Of a stretch of 64,000 nt of DNA, positions 25,542 through 34,254 are shown one piece after another (the first letter of the stretch is position 1; the number at the start of each line of letters is the position of its first letter). The position numbers and the translations under genes are program-made. Origin of the DNA: Chitinophaga agri (GTDB lineage Bacteria; Bacteroidota; Bacteroidia; Chitinophagales; Chitinophagaceae). The stretch is taken from positions 6,962,001 to 7,026,000 of the forward strand of contig NZ_CP048113.1 in NCBI RefSeq assembly GCF_010093065.1, in the 5' to 3' direction. The notes beneath the pieces were generated by a model, which made no database searches, was not told where the DNA came from, and saw only the letters and a list, made by a program, of their open reading frames with translations.

Positions 25542-27500
25542 TTATCGTAACAAATTGATGGCTCCTTTTTTAACTACTTGTGTTTTGTCATTCATAGTGA
25601 TCCTGATGGTATAGGTATACACACCCGAAGGCTGCAGCTTACCGTTATAGGTACCATTCCAGCCAGTCAGCTGATTCGTCTGATAGATCAGTTCTCCCCA
25701 TTGATTGAATATTTTCATATCAATAGCTGAGATGCTGGTACCCTCCGGTTTGAAATAGTCATTCTTGCCATCTGCATTTGGCGTGAAGGCATTTGGAATG
25801 AAGATCTCACCCGGTTTAGGTTTAGCACTGGCCAGCCCCGGCAGACTGTTCTGACAAGCCTGAGGGCCGAGTGCGATGACCTTTATATTGATAGATGTTT
25901 GTGTGGTAATGCCGGTTACAACGTGTGTTGTGCCCATATTGCCGCTGCTCGGTGCTGCATAGGGACTGCCATCCACAGATACAATATATCCTGTTGCGCC
26001 TGGTACAGGGTCCCAGTTGAAGGTCACACCTGTACTCGTGATGGTACCGGCTTTTACAACAGGCGTAACCGCCCTGTCATAAGTGGTAACCGTCACCGGT
26101 GTTCTGTCGCTGGCGCAGGGGCCGTTGACTGCTTCTACATACCAGGTGGTCGTTGTACCTACCGGTGGCGTAACAAACGTATCTCCATTGCCTTCTACGC
26201 TACCGCCCGATGGGAAGGTATACCAGTTGTAGGTGAATGGTGTTGTCGCATTGGTGATCTTCAGGGTAATGGTGCTGTCCGGACAGATCGTCTGTGCAGT
26301 GATCAGTGGCGCCGCTGGTTTGGTAGTAACAGTGATCCTGATACTATCTATAACCTGACATCCATTCTCGTCAATACCCACCAGTTTAAAAGTAGTAGTG
26401 GTGTCAGGGGTAACGGTAAAGCTGGAATCTGTTCTGCTGCCTGGTTCCCAGGTATATGACTGCATACGGCCACCGGTAGGGATCGCCCAGAGTTTAGTGG
26501 CTGTACCGGTACAAAGATCACCTGGTTTAGCCAGTGCCTTCAGTAATATCATGGACTCTTCACTTACATCTGCTGTGAAATCCGACGGACATCCATTTGC
26601 GTCCGTAACGGTCACTGTATACGAGCCTGCAGGCAGGTCCGTAGCGGTTTCCGTCGCCTGTACCGGCGTGGTGTTCCACACATAGCTGAGGGGGAATGCA
26701 CCGCCTGTAGCCGCAACAGATACACTGCCATCGCTATTGCCACAGGTAGCCTTTACCACGTCAGTAGTGGCTACAATAGGCTCAAACGCCTGACCGGATA
26801 CTGCCAGGAAGACCGCCCTGGAAGAATTGGTAAAGTCGCCGCTCTGCACATAATTGATGGTCACAGAGGCAATGTCTTTTGCCTGCAGGTCACAGGGAGG
26901 AGCTATATCAATACAATAGATACGTGGATCGTTGGAGCTGAGGCCTTCTACACTGTAGGGCCCCGCCGGCTGCCTTTTGATACGGCCGTAGCTGTCGAAC
27001 ACGGGGTTGATCCCGCCGAACCAGTCCAGGATGCTGGAAGTGTCCGGAACGGAACTCGTGCCATCGGTATAGTTGAAGGTAATAGAAACCGTACTTGTCT
27101 GCTCCGTAGAGTAGCACAGGAAACTGATCTTGCTGTAGGCGCCGGGCGTAACAAACGTCAGGGTATCAATGCCGGTGGTATTAGCGACATTCCCGTTCTT
27201 TGAAAGATAGAGTACGTTGTTGCCTGTATAATCGGCCATCTGGTAGGTACGTAACCCCGTTGTAAAAAGACCATCATTGGGAATACCCGCCTGCAGACCA
27301 TTAAGCGCTGCGAAGTCAAAGGTATAGAGGATCTTTTGCTGGATGTCAAGTCCTGTAGTGGTGACAGCCTGGGCATCCAGGCCGGCTTCCGCCACGCCAT
27401 CATTGTTGAAACCCGTTACGGCTATAGGCGTATAGGTTTGTGCGTATAACCTGCAGGCACAGATGACCAGCATGGAGGCAACAATAAGAACACGTTTCAT
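25542..27500 (-). CDS. T9SS-exported protein with SprB-like repeat and CHU_C domain
   Basis: 652 residues. Signal peptide (MKRVLIVASMLVICACRLYAQ), then an N-terminal beta-rich domain of about 220 residues shared with the next gene's product, a SprB-type repeat (about 245-310: ATCGNSDGSVSVAATGG...LPAGSYTVTVTDANGC), Ig-like and Fn3-like segments (about 320-550), and a C-terminal gliding-motility-associated CHU_C domain (about 563-652: IFIPNAFTPNADGKNDYF...NQWGELIYQ...GVYTYTIRI) ending in LLR. CHU_C directs export by the type IX secretion system and surface attachment (type B). It is a probable surface adhesin or matrix protein; ligand unknown. 33 nt downstream of its paralogue. Confidence 0.9.
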   Translation of the reverse strand: MKRVLIVASMLVICACRLYAQTYTPIAVTGFNNDGVAEAGLDAQAVTTTGLDIQQKILYTFDFAALNGLQAGIPNDGLFTTGLRTYQMADYTGNNVLYLSKNGNVANTTGIDTLTFVTPGAYSKISFLCYSTEQTSTVSITFNYTDGTSSVPDTSSILDWFGGINPVFDSYGRIKRQPAGPYSVEGLSSNDPRIYCIDIAPPCDLQAKDIASVTINYVQSGDFTNSSRAVFLAVSGQAFEPIVATTDVVKATCGNSDGSVSVAATGGAFPLSYVWNTTPVQATETATDLPAGSYTVTVTDANGCPSDFTADVSEESMILLKALAKPGDLCTGTATKLWAIPTGGRMQSYTWEPGSRTDSSFTVTPDTTTTFKLVGIDENGCQVIDSIRITVTTKPAAPLITAQTICPDSTITLKITNATTPFTYNWYTFPSGGSVEGNGDTFVTPPVGTTTTWYVEAVNGPCASDRTPVTVTTYDRAVTPVVKAGTITSTGVTFNWDPVPGATGYIVSVDGSPYAAPSSGNMGTTHVVTGITTQTSINIKVIALGPQACQNSLPGLASAKPKPGEIFIPNAFTPNADGKNDYFKPEGTSISAIDMKIFNQWGELIYQTNQLTGWNGTYNGKLQPSGVYTYTIRITMNDKTQVVKKGAINLLR

Positions 27501-27533
27501 TCAATTGTATTTTTGGTTGATACTAAATTTTAT

Positions 27534-29981
27534 TTACCGTAGCAGCGCGACCCATCCTGTGTAGGGCTTTTCGCCTGCTGTTGTTTTGATGACATAATAG
27601 TAGGTGCCTTCCGGAAGTAGCTGTCCCTTCCTGGTACCATCCCATGCGATGTAACCAATGCCGGTGAAGACGAGCTGTCCCCAGCGGTTGTAGATCTCTG
27701 TTGTCGCCTGTGGTCTTGCCTTCAGACCATCTATACTCCATCTGTCGTTGACGCCGTCTCCGTTAGGGCTAAATACATTCGGAATATCCAGTACAAGGTC
27801 CGGCGTTACAATGTACCAGGCGTGGCTGATACTGTCGGTACAGCCTATTTCATTCGCTGCGTAGAGGGTGACCCGATAGCTGCCGGGCAGCTGGTATTTG
27901 TGTTGCGCGTCTTCTGTATTGGCTGTGTTGCCATCTCCAAAATCCCAGGTGTAGTTTGTTGCAGATTGTGAGCGGTTATTGAACGTAAACGAACCGTTCT
28001 TAAACTCAACAGGTACATTCTCGCCCGGTGCGGCACTGAAGTCTGCTACCGGCGGTTCCTGTATATTGATGTAAGCTGTTTTTGTAATGGTGCTGGAACA
28101 CATACCTTCCGCAGTGGCTGTTAACGATACCGTATATGTACCTGGTGCAGTGAAATGCGCCACGGGGTCTTCTTCACTGATCACCGGACCATATCCCAAA
28201 GACCATTGATAGGCATCTGCACCCTGCGTCTGATTGGCAAAGCTGATCGCCGCAGGTGCACAGGCATTGGTGATATCTGCCGTGAATGCCGGTATTGGTA
28301 ACGGTATAGCCGTGATGGCTGCCGGGGTTGCGGTATCGGCGCATACACCATCCTGTATGGATAATGTGACGATAGCACTCCGCTGATAACGGACAGTATA
28401 TGGCCCGTACCCGCTGCCACGCTGTACTGTGCCGCCCCCGAAGTCCCAGGTAGGAACAGCCGCAGGACCGTTGTTACCGGTAAAAGTGATGATAGTAGAC
28501 CCTCCTGCACACACTGGTGTGTTGCTGACTGTGAATGTGGCCAGCGGCGGTTGTGATACCGTGATATCGTGCGTAATGACAGCTGATGTACAGCCGTCTT
28601 CCGTTACCTGCAACTGTACCGGATAGTGTCCTGTAGCATTGAACTGTATGGCGTATGGTCCTGCACCGGTACCATTTTGTATAGTGGCGCCAGCAAAGTT
28701 GTGCCAGTTGTAAACGGCATTGGCGGCTGCTGTACCAGAGAAGGTGATCACATTCCCTGTTCCCAGGCAGACACTCGCCGGTTGAATGGTGAAGTCAGCG
28801 ACAGGTGCAGGTTTAACCGCAACTTCGACTGTATCGGTGATGGTACATCCGAAGGCATCCTGTGCGGAGACAACATAGTAAGTGGTGTCGGCAGGTGTAA
28901 CGGTTGTCGTGCTGCCGGTATAGGTGCCTGGAGTCCATGAATAGTCGCTGACGGCCGCTCCGCTGGCAGTAACAGACAGGGTAGCGGTCTCACCTGCGCA
29001 AATGGCTGCCGGGGTAGCGGTAGCCGTCAGCGTGGCCATTGACAACGTTGCTACAGTATCTCTTACTGTGGTGACGCAGTTATTCGCATCTGTAATGGTC
29101 AGTATATAATTCCCACCTGGTAATCCGGTAGCGTTGGGCGTTGTTTGTACAGGTGTCGTATTCCAGGAGTAGGAGAGAGGGGGCGTACCGCCGGAAGTAG
29201 CGACAGTAATACTGCCACTGGCGCCACCACAGGTAGCGTCAGTAGCTGTCGTGCTGACGGTGAGCGGAGAGAATACTACACCGGACAGCCCTACGATCAG
29301 TGCCCTGGAACTGATGTTAGGCCCCTGTATATAAACAAAGGAAACGGAACTCACCAGTTTCGACTGATCCGCACAGGGGATGTTAAAATCAAAAGCATAC
29401 ATGCGCGGATTGCCCGGTAATCCATCAACGGTAGGCGACGTAGTGGTGCGTGTCAGGCGGCCCATCCCGTTAAAAATAAAGGGGGTACCATAGAACCAGT
29501 CCGTGATCTGGAGCGTACCGGCATTGGCCGACGTACCATCCGTGTAATGCAGCGTAGCGATCACTGTACTGTTATCTTCCGTACCGAATGCCAGTATACT
29601 CAGTTGACTGTACATAGCTGGCGTAGCGAGTGTCAGCGTGCCTGCCGCCAGTGTGTTCGGTACATTGCCATTGGCAGAAAGATATAAGCCGTTCGCAGCA
29701 GTATAGGGGCTCATCTGGTAGGCACGGTTGCCACTGATGAAAAGACCGGAATTGATAATACCGCCGTCAAGACCATTGGCCGCAGCGAAATTCTGGGTAT
29801 ATAAGATATGATTGCTGGCATCTATCACCGTAGAGGTCACAGCTACCGCATTGGTACCCGCTTCCGCCACAATATCTGCGTTGTAACCTGTAACGGGTAT
29901 CGGTGTAAAAGTTTGTGCATACACTAACTGCGTGCCGGTATAAATGAACAATAATAGGGTAATTGTAAAGATGCGCTTCAT
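27534..29981 (-). CDS. T9SS-exported PKD-repeat protein with CHU_C domain
   Basis: 815 residues. Signal peptide to VYAQ (about 23), an N-terminal domain paralogous to that of the neighbouring protein (QTFTPIPVTGYNADIVAEAG versus QTYTPIAVTGFNNDGVAEAG), a SprB-like repeat (about 245-310), several Ig/PKD-like domains (about 320-725; the last with NYTWDFGDGNTANTEDAQHKY) and a C-terminal CHU_C domain (about 728-815: IPNVFSPNGDGVNDRW, YNRWGQLVF, WDGTRKGQLLPEGTYYYVI). Exported by the T9SS and displayed on the surface. The pair arose by tandem duplication followed by expansion of PKD domains here. Confidence 0.9.
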   Translation of the reverse strand: MKRIFTITLLLFIYTGTQLVYAQTFTPIPVTGYNADIVAEAGTNAVAVTSTVIDASNHILYTQNFAAANGLDGGIINSGLFISGNRAYQMSPYTAANGLYLSANGNVPNTLAAGTLTLATPAMYSQLSILAFGTEDNSTVIATLHYTDGTSANAGTLQITDWFYGTPFIFNGMGRLTRTTTSPTVDGLPGNPRMYAFDFNIPCADQSKLVSSVSFVYIQGPNISSRALIVGLSGVVFSPLTVSTTATDATCGGASGSITVATSGGTPPLSYSWNTTPVQTTPNATGLPGGNYILTITDANNCVTTVRDTVATLSMATLTATATPAAICAGETATLSVTASGAAVSDYSWTPGTYTGSTTTVTPADTTYYVVSAQDAFGCTITDTVEVAVKPAPVADFTIQPASVCLGTGNVITFSGTAAANAVYNWHNFAGATIQNGTGAGPYAIQFNATGHYPVQLQVTEDGCTSAVITHDITVSQPPLATFTVSNTPVCAGGSTIITFTGNNGPAAVPTWDFGGGTVQRGSGYGPYTVRYQRSAIVTLSIQDGVCADTATPAAITAIPLPIPAFTADITNACAPAAISFANQTQGADAYQWSLGYGPVISEEDPVAHFTAPGTYTVSLTATAEGMCSSTITKTAYINIQEPPVADFSAAPGENVPVEFKNGSFTFNNRSQSATNYTWDFGDGNTANTEDAQHKYQLPGSYRVTLYAANEIGCTDSISHAWYIVTPDLVLDIPNVFSPNGDGVNDRWSIDGLKARPQATTEIYNRWGQLVFTGIGYIAWDGTRKGQLLPEGTYYYVIKTTAGEKPYTGWVALLR

Positions 29982-30242
29982 GAACGGTCGTTAGATTTCG
30001 GTCAATAAATTGGCAGGGTATCGGCATACGGCCATGCACAATAACGGAAGCCTCTGAAGGAAGCATCCGACAGCAACAGTTAACTTATCACCAGTAAATA
30101 CTTGGGGAAGAAAAAAAAGGGGGGTAGAGAGAATATATATTTTTTATTTCAATAATTAAAACAGGTAAGGGATAGACTGTTTTTACAGCTATCGGGGTCT
30201 GAAGATGGTAGGTTTTAAGTAGAATGATTCCAAAAAACCGGA
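29982..30242. other. Intergenic region upstream of the T9SS pair
   Basis: No supportable gene. It contains a long purine-rich/AT-rich tract (about 30103-30160) and should hold the promoter of the T9SS gene pair; no box fits well enough to call. Confidence 0.4.
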
Positions 30243-30542
30243 TCAGATGACAGTTATTTCAAATCTTCTGGCATTAATAGCAGCCCCTTCTTTCTCCCAT
30301 ACCCGGCGTTGCTCAAAGATAATGGTCGTCGTTCCGGGCGCCTTTCCCTGAATAACAAAAGCTTCTTCATTGCTGATGCCCACTTCCTGGCGGATCTTGT
30401 CCCCGGTATAATCGTATGGCCTGATTTCAGCACATTCCGTATTGCTGATCTGGAAGAACCATTGAAAGCCAGCGGAGCCCAGACCCGGAAGGATGACAGG
30501 CAGAGATGTTCCGGTTTTAATTTCTTTAGCCTCGCTTTCCAT
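30243..30542 (-). CDS. Chagasin-like (I42) cysteine peptidase inhibitor
   Basis: 99 residues without signal peptide. It shows the I42 pattern: G-F-Q-W loop (SAGFQWFFQI), central GISNEEAFVIQGKAPGTTTIIFEQRRVWE, where the RxW loop corresponds to the chagasin RPW motif, and a terminal beta strand RRFEITVI. Chagasin-fold proteins bind papain-type peptidases with three loops; the NPTTG-type loop is not evident, so inhibitor activity is likely but not certain. Lack of a signal peptide suggests a cytoplasmic location or a scaffold role. Isolated single gene. Confidence 0.7.
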   Translation of the reverse strand: MESEAKEIKTGTSLPVILPGLGSAGFQWFFQISNTECAEIRPYDYTGDKIRQEVGISNEEAFVIQGKAPGTTTIIFEQRRVWEKEGAAINARRFEITVI

Positions 30543-30694
30543 TTGATTATATTTTGATAAAAATGCGAATATTAGTACTCCTATCTGCCGGCAATCTTCG
30601 GGCCAGAGATAGTTAGGAGACCTTCATACCAGGGTCGTTATTTCATTTAACATGGAACGATAATTGCTACCTTACGCCGTCTAAAAACGCCAAC

Positions 30695-31222
30695 ATGAAA
30701 ATGAAACACATGATGTACCTGTTTATCCTGGGAGCTTTCCTTGGTTTCACAGCTTGTACAACTGCTACCCCGGAAAATTATTTTGATCGTGCAGTGTTGA
30801 ACACGAATATGTTCAATGACTTCGCCAGTGAACGTTTTACGAAAGAACTGATCGCCCAGAATGTAAAGCATGAAGGTATACCTGTTACACCCAGGGCCGC
30901 AGAAACGATTGTCGACAACAAAGCGAAATACATTGAGAAAGCATTGAAAGATATAAAGGCGCTGAAGCAGACCGATGAGACAAAAGAGATGCTGCAGACG
31001 TCTATTGCCTTGCATGAAATGGTATTGCCCGTTTATCAGAATGAATATATGGCGCTGGCTAAATTATGTGACAGTGGTGCTCCAAACGATGATGTCTCAG
31101 CGCTGGCGCTTGAAATAGAAAATAAGTATGCCGCGAAGTTTGAAGAACTGTTTATCAAACTGACTAATCTTGGAAAGGCATATGCCAAAGCAAATAACAT
31201 CAATGTGACCTGGGGTAACTAA
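30695..31222 (+). CDS. Hypothetical lipoprotein
   Basis: 175 residues. Signal peptide with lipobox (LGFTAC, Cys21) and then a highly helical, charged mature part (about 40-170: FASERFTKELIAQNVKHEG, KYIEKALKDIKALKQTDETKEMLQTSIALHEMVLPVYQNEYMALAKL). It looks like a four-helix-type periplasmic lipoprotein; no named family recognised. Single gene followed by its own terminator. Confidence 0.75.
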   Translation: MKMKHMMYLFILGAFLGFTACTTATPENYFDRAVLNTNMFNDFASERFTKELIAQNVKHEGIPVTPRAAETIVDNKAKYIEKALKDIKALKQTDETKEMLQTSIALHEMVLPVYQNEYMALAKLCDSGAPNDDVSALALEIENKYAAKFEELFIKLTNLGKAYAKANNINVTWGN

Positions 31223-31240
31223 GTCCGTTAGTATCACTGC

Positions 31241-31280
31241 AAAGCTGCCGGTAGAACGAAAGTCCTGCCGGCAGCTTTTT
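31241..31280 (+). terminator. Terminator of the lipoprotein gene
   Basis: Perfect 11-bp stem AAAGCTGCCGG / CCGGCAGCTTT (31241-31251 / 31268-31278) followed by a run of T. Confidence 0.9.
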
Positions 31281-31355
31281 TTATTATCGTCCTCTAACGT
31301 ATATACTTGCTGATATGAATTTTTTGTTATACTTTCCCCGGTCATTTAGAATGCT

Positions 31356-32339
31356 ATGGACCACAAATTGTTTGAACAACTTCAAAAAGAAGGCATTATC
31401 TCTGCCGAATCCGCAGAAAAGGTACGGGTCATATCAGCCAACAGGCTGTTTTCTGTACACTGGGAACTCAAAACGATCCTATACCTGGGGGTGCTGTTAC
31501 TAAGCGGCGGATTAGGTATACTTGTTTACAAGAATATAGATACGATCGGCCATCAGGCTATTCTGGCGGCGATCGCGCTCGGGTGCATGGGCTGTTTTTA
31601 TTATGCCTACCGGCATAAACTACCCTTCTCCAGAGAAAAAGTACCCGCGCCCAATACCCTGTTTGACTACATCCTGCTATTGGGTTGCCTGCTGCTGATC
31701 ACCTTTATCACGTATCTGCAGGTACAGTATACCGTCTTCGGCACCCGATATGGAATGGCTACTTTTATTCCGATGATCGTGTTGTTTTGTACGGCCTATT
31801 ACTTTGATCACCTGGGGGTGTTAAGTATGGCTATCACCAACCTAGCCGCCTGGATGGGCGTATCTGTTACACCTTTGCACTTATTAAGCCAGAATGATTT
31901 CAGCAGCTTCCCGCTGATCTACAGTGGTATGTTATTAGGCGTACTCTTAATAGCCGCGGCATGGCTAAGTGATCACAAACATTTCAAGGCGCATTTTGCT
32001 TTTACCTACAGCAACTTTGGTGTACATGTCTTTATGATTGCCACACTGGCAGCGATGATCGCTACGCTTAGATATGGATATGCACTGTGGTTCCTTTTGC
32101 TGGCGGGAGCAGGGGCGTTCTTCATGCAGCAGGCGATGAAAAAACAGTCTTTTTACTTCGTGTTTATTGTTACGCTCTATGTTTATATCGGTCTGAGCTT
32201 GCTGATTGTCCGCTGGATGTCCGAAGTCGTAGACGATACTATCGGCGCATTGTTTGCCGGATTCCTGTACTTCGTTACGTCCGGTATTTCCTTTATTGTT
32301 TTACTGGTAAAGATGAACAAAAAACTGAAGAAAGCATGA
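31356..32339 (+). CDS. DUF2157-like polytopic membrane protein
   Basis: 327 residues. A short soluble head (MDHKLFEQLQKEGIISAESAEKV) followed by about nine or ten hydrophobic helices from residue 38 onward. The head plus first helices (ELKTILYLGVLLLSGGLGILVY) match DUF2157 proteins. Function unknown for the family. Its TGA overlaps the ATG of the next gene (ATGA at 32336-32339), so the two are translationally coupled and probably form a membrane complex. Confidence 0.8.
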   Translation: MDHKLFEQLQKEGIISAESAEKVRVISANRLFSVHWELKTILYLGVLLLSGGLGILVYKNIDTIGHQAILAAIALGCMGCFYYAYRHKLPFSREKVPAPNTLFDYILLLGCLLLITFITYLQVQYTVFGTRYGMATFIPMIVLFCTAYYFDHLGVLSMAITNLAAWMGVSVTPLHLLSQNDFSSFPLIYSGMLLGVLLIAAAWLSDHKHFKAHFAFTYSNFGVHVFMIATLAAMIATLRYGYALWFLLLAGAGAFFMQQAMKKQSFYFVFIVTLYVYIGLSLLIVRWMSEVVDDTIGALFAGFLYFVTSGISFIVLLVKMNKKLKKA

Positions 32340-33508
32340 TCTCCTATAACACTACTGCATTAGATAACAGGCATATACAGGATGAGGCGGAAAGCGCCAG
32401 AGACAAGGCCTGCATCACGCCGGAAGAACTGGCTGCTATTAAAGAAGCCTATCCGTCAGATCTTTATTCGCCGAATATGTACATCCGTTTCGGCATCTTT
32501 ATACTCACGCTTATTATTGTCTTGTTCTCGTTCGGTATCCTTTGCCTGACCCAGATAGACAATGGTTCTGAAACCGGCTTTGGTGTGATCTGCCTGTTCT
32601 GTGGCATCGTCACCTATGTGATAGGTGAAGTGATGGTGAAGGAGAAACGTCATTATAAGTCAGGTGCTGATGCCGCCCTGATATGGTCTTCCGGAGGATT
32701 TATACTGTCTGGGTTCATGATCATCACAGAAGTTGAGGCACATCCATTAGTGTATTGTTTACTCACGCTCTTGCTCGCCAGCTGGTTTGTATTACGCTTC
32801 GCGGACGTGAGCATGACCATTGTGATGCATGGCGCACTATTAGCATCGATATTCTCATTACTGATCGATACAGGTACTGCCGGTAAGGTCATTATTCCTT
32901 TTGCTGTGATGATCGTTTCTCTGGCAGTGTATCTGCTGGCACTGAAGTTATCACGTACGCATGCCTGCCGGCATTATACAAACTGCCTGGACATGTGGCA
33001 ATGCCTCGCGCTGCTGACACTGTACGCCGGTGGTAACTATTTTATCGTTAGAGAACTGAGTATAGAGATGTTCAATCTCGACTTACAGCCCGGACAGGAT
33101 ATCGCAGGTGGCTGGATCTTCTGGGTACTAACCATCGCCCTTCCATTGGTGTATATCGGCCTGGGTATCCGGAAGAAGAACAGGATCCTGATCGGTATCG
33201 GATTAATCCTCATAGCTGCAATGGTATACACTATCCGTTACTATCACAGTATTGCACCGCTGGAAGTAGCGATGACGCTGGGTGGTATCGGTATGATCGC
33301 CGTGGCTTATGGATTGATCCGTTATCTCAAAGTGGCCCGTCATGGGTTTACTGCCGATTCTTCTGATGAGCGTCATACAATGGAAGCTGTACAGATAGAA
33401 TCACTGATCATCGCACAGACAATGAGTCAGGCGGCAACGCCTCCTGCTGACCAGTATAATTTTGGCGGTGGTACCGGTGGTGGTGGTGGTGCATCCGGAG
33501 AATACTAG
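32336..33508 (+). CDS. Polytopic membrane protein with glycine-rich tail, partner of the DUF2157-like protein
   Basis: 390 residues from ATG 32336; the longer open frame upstream is only a shadow of the preceding gene. A soluble head (about 1-50; CITPEELAAIKEAYPSDLY) is followed by about nine TM helices and a cytosolic tail with a terminal stretch NFGGGTGGGGGASGEY. The general layout resembles its upstream neighbour, and the pair looks like paralogues or partner subunits. I cannot name a function. Confidence 0.75.
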   Translation: MISYNTTALDNRHIQDEAESARDKACITPEELAAIKEAYPSDLYSPNMYIRFGIFILTLIIVLFSFGILCLTQIDNGSETGFGVICLFCGIVTYVIGEVMVKEKRHYKSGADAALIWSSGGFILSGFMIITEVEAHPLVYCLLTLLLASWFVLRFADVSMTIVMHGALLASIFSLLIDTGTAGKVIIPFAVMIVSLAVYLLALKLSRTHACRHYTNCLDMWQCLALLTLYAGGNYFIVRELSIEMFNLDLQPGQDIAGGWIFWVLTIALPLVYIGLGIRKKNRILIGIGLILIAAMVYTIRYYHSIAPLEVAMTLGGIGMIAVAYGLIRYLKVARHGFTADSSDERHTMEAVQIESLIIAQTMSQAATPPADQYNFGGGTGGGGGASGEY

Positions 33509-33526
33509 TAACAGCTGAATAATATA

Positions 33527-33561
33527 AAAGGCGACCGTTTCCCTTTCGGAACGGTCGCTTT
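33527..33561 (+). terminator. Terminator after the membrane protein pair
   Basis: GCGACCGTT (33531-33539) pairs with AACGGTCGC (33550-33558), extended by AAA/TTT with one bulged G. Confidence 0.8.
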
Positions 33562-33888
33562 GCATTTGTGGGCTTTGTGGTGTACTATCAGACGGTGAAA
33601 CGGAAATAGGTTTTTTTGGGGGTTAAGCGATGAATACAAAGGTATACAGGCAAAAAGTAAGATCGTGGGTAGAAAGTACCTGAAAATGATGCGTAGTTAT
33701 ACCTGATCCCGGGGAAGGGAGGAATAGTGCATAGGAAGTCAGCAAAGAGGACTGGCGGATCAGTTGTGGGCAATGGTCAGGCGGGTTGTCATTGTTAAGG
33801 TATCCGGGAAGCTAACGGGATGAGTCTGTGATGAGGATGATACAGGCTACATGTTGTGCTGATATCCATACAAACAGGGTATTTATAG

Positions 33889-33965
33889 GTTACCAAAAGG
33901 GCACTTCAAGGGCACCTCAATATCCCCGGGATATTGAAGTGCCCTTGAAGTGCCCTTTTGGTAAC
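33889..33965. repeat. 77-bp near-perfect palindrome
   Basis: The 38-bp arms 33889-33926 and 33928-33965 are complementary with one mismatch and almost no loop. Each arm itself contains GGGCAC twice, separated by TTCAA. This would form a cruciform or a long RNA hairpin. It does not follow a gene directly, so it is not an ordinary terminator; a REP/MITE-like element or protein-binding site is possible. Confidence 0.85.
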
Positions 33966-34020
33966 AGGTAGGTAAGCCGATCAGGAGGGGATTCCGTGCC
34001 CGGCAGATAGGTAATAGGTA

Positions 34021-34054
34021 AAAAGGGCTACCCGCACAAGCAGATAGCCCTTTT
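34021..34054. terminator. Hairpin terminator, probably of the desaturase operon
   Basis: Perfect 10-bp stem AAAAGGGCTA / TAGCCCTTTT with a 14-nt loop; A/T tails on both sides. It is about 200 nt past the desaturase stop on the minus strand. Confidence 0.7.
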
Positions 34055-34150
34055 ATAGTAATATGGAATGGAAAATGAATGTTTTGCGATGCAGGCGTAG
34101 CGTTGTTTGTCCTGTATACCCCTATCGGCCGCTTTTGATGGTTTGGAGCA

Positions 34151-34183
34151 ACAAGCGACGAACAAGCGACGAACTAGCGACGG
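34151..34183. repeat. Three copies of an 11-bp tandem repeat
   Basis: ACAAGCGACGA twice, then ACTAGCGACGG. Non-coding and short; possibly a slippage product. Confidence 0.6.
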
Positions 34184-34254
34184 CGAAGCGCCCACCGGAA
34201 AGATGCCATTACTCCCTGGCGGACAGGTTTCCTGTTATCCGTTAGCGCTGGTCA

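Larger units (their letters stand above)
33562..34254. other. Gene-free region with palindrome, terminator and short tandem repeat
   Basis: About 690 bp with no convincing gene; short frames here lack protein-like content. It holds the 77-bp palindrome at 33889-33965, a hairpin at 34021-34054 and an 11-bp triple repeat at 34151-34183. Confidence 0.6.

Noticed and set aside
32087..32335. Upstream extension of the second DUF2157-pair gene
   Set aside because: It is read through the end of the preceding gene in another frame; ATG 32336 with the ATGA overlap is the natural start.
33889..33965. CRISPR or tRNA-like interpretation of the palindrome
   Set aside because: It is a single inverted repeat without spacers or tRNA features; no CRISPR array is visible anywhere in the window.
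34063..34245. 60-codon plus frame after the hairpin at 34021
   Set aside because: Arginine/serine-rich translation through a short tandem repeat, no ribosome binding site and no family.
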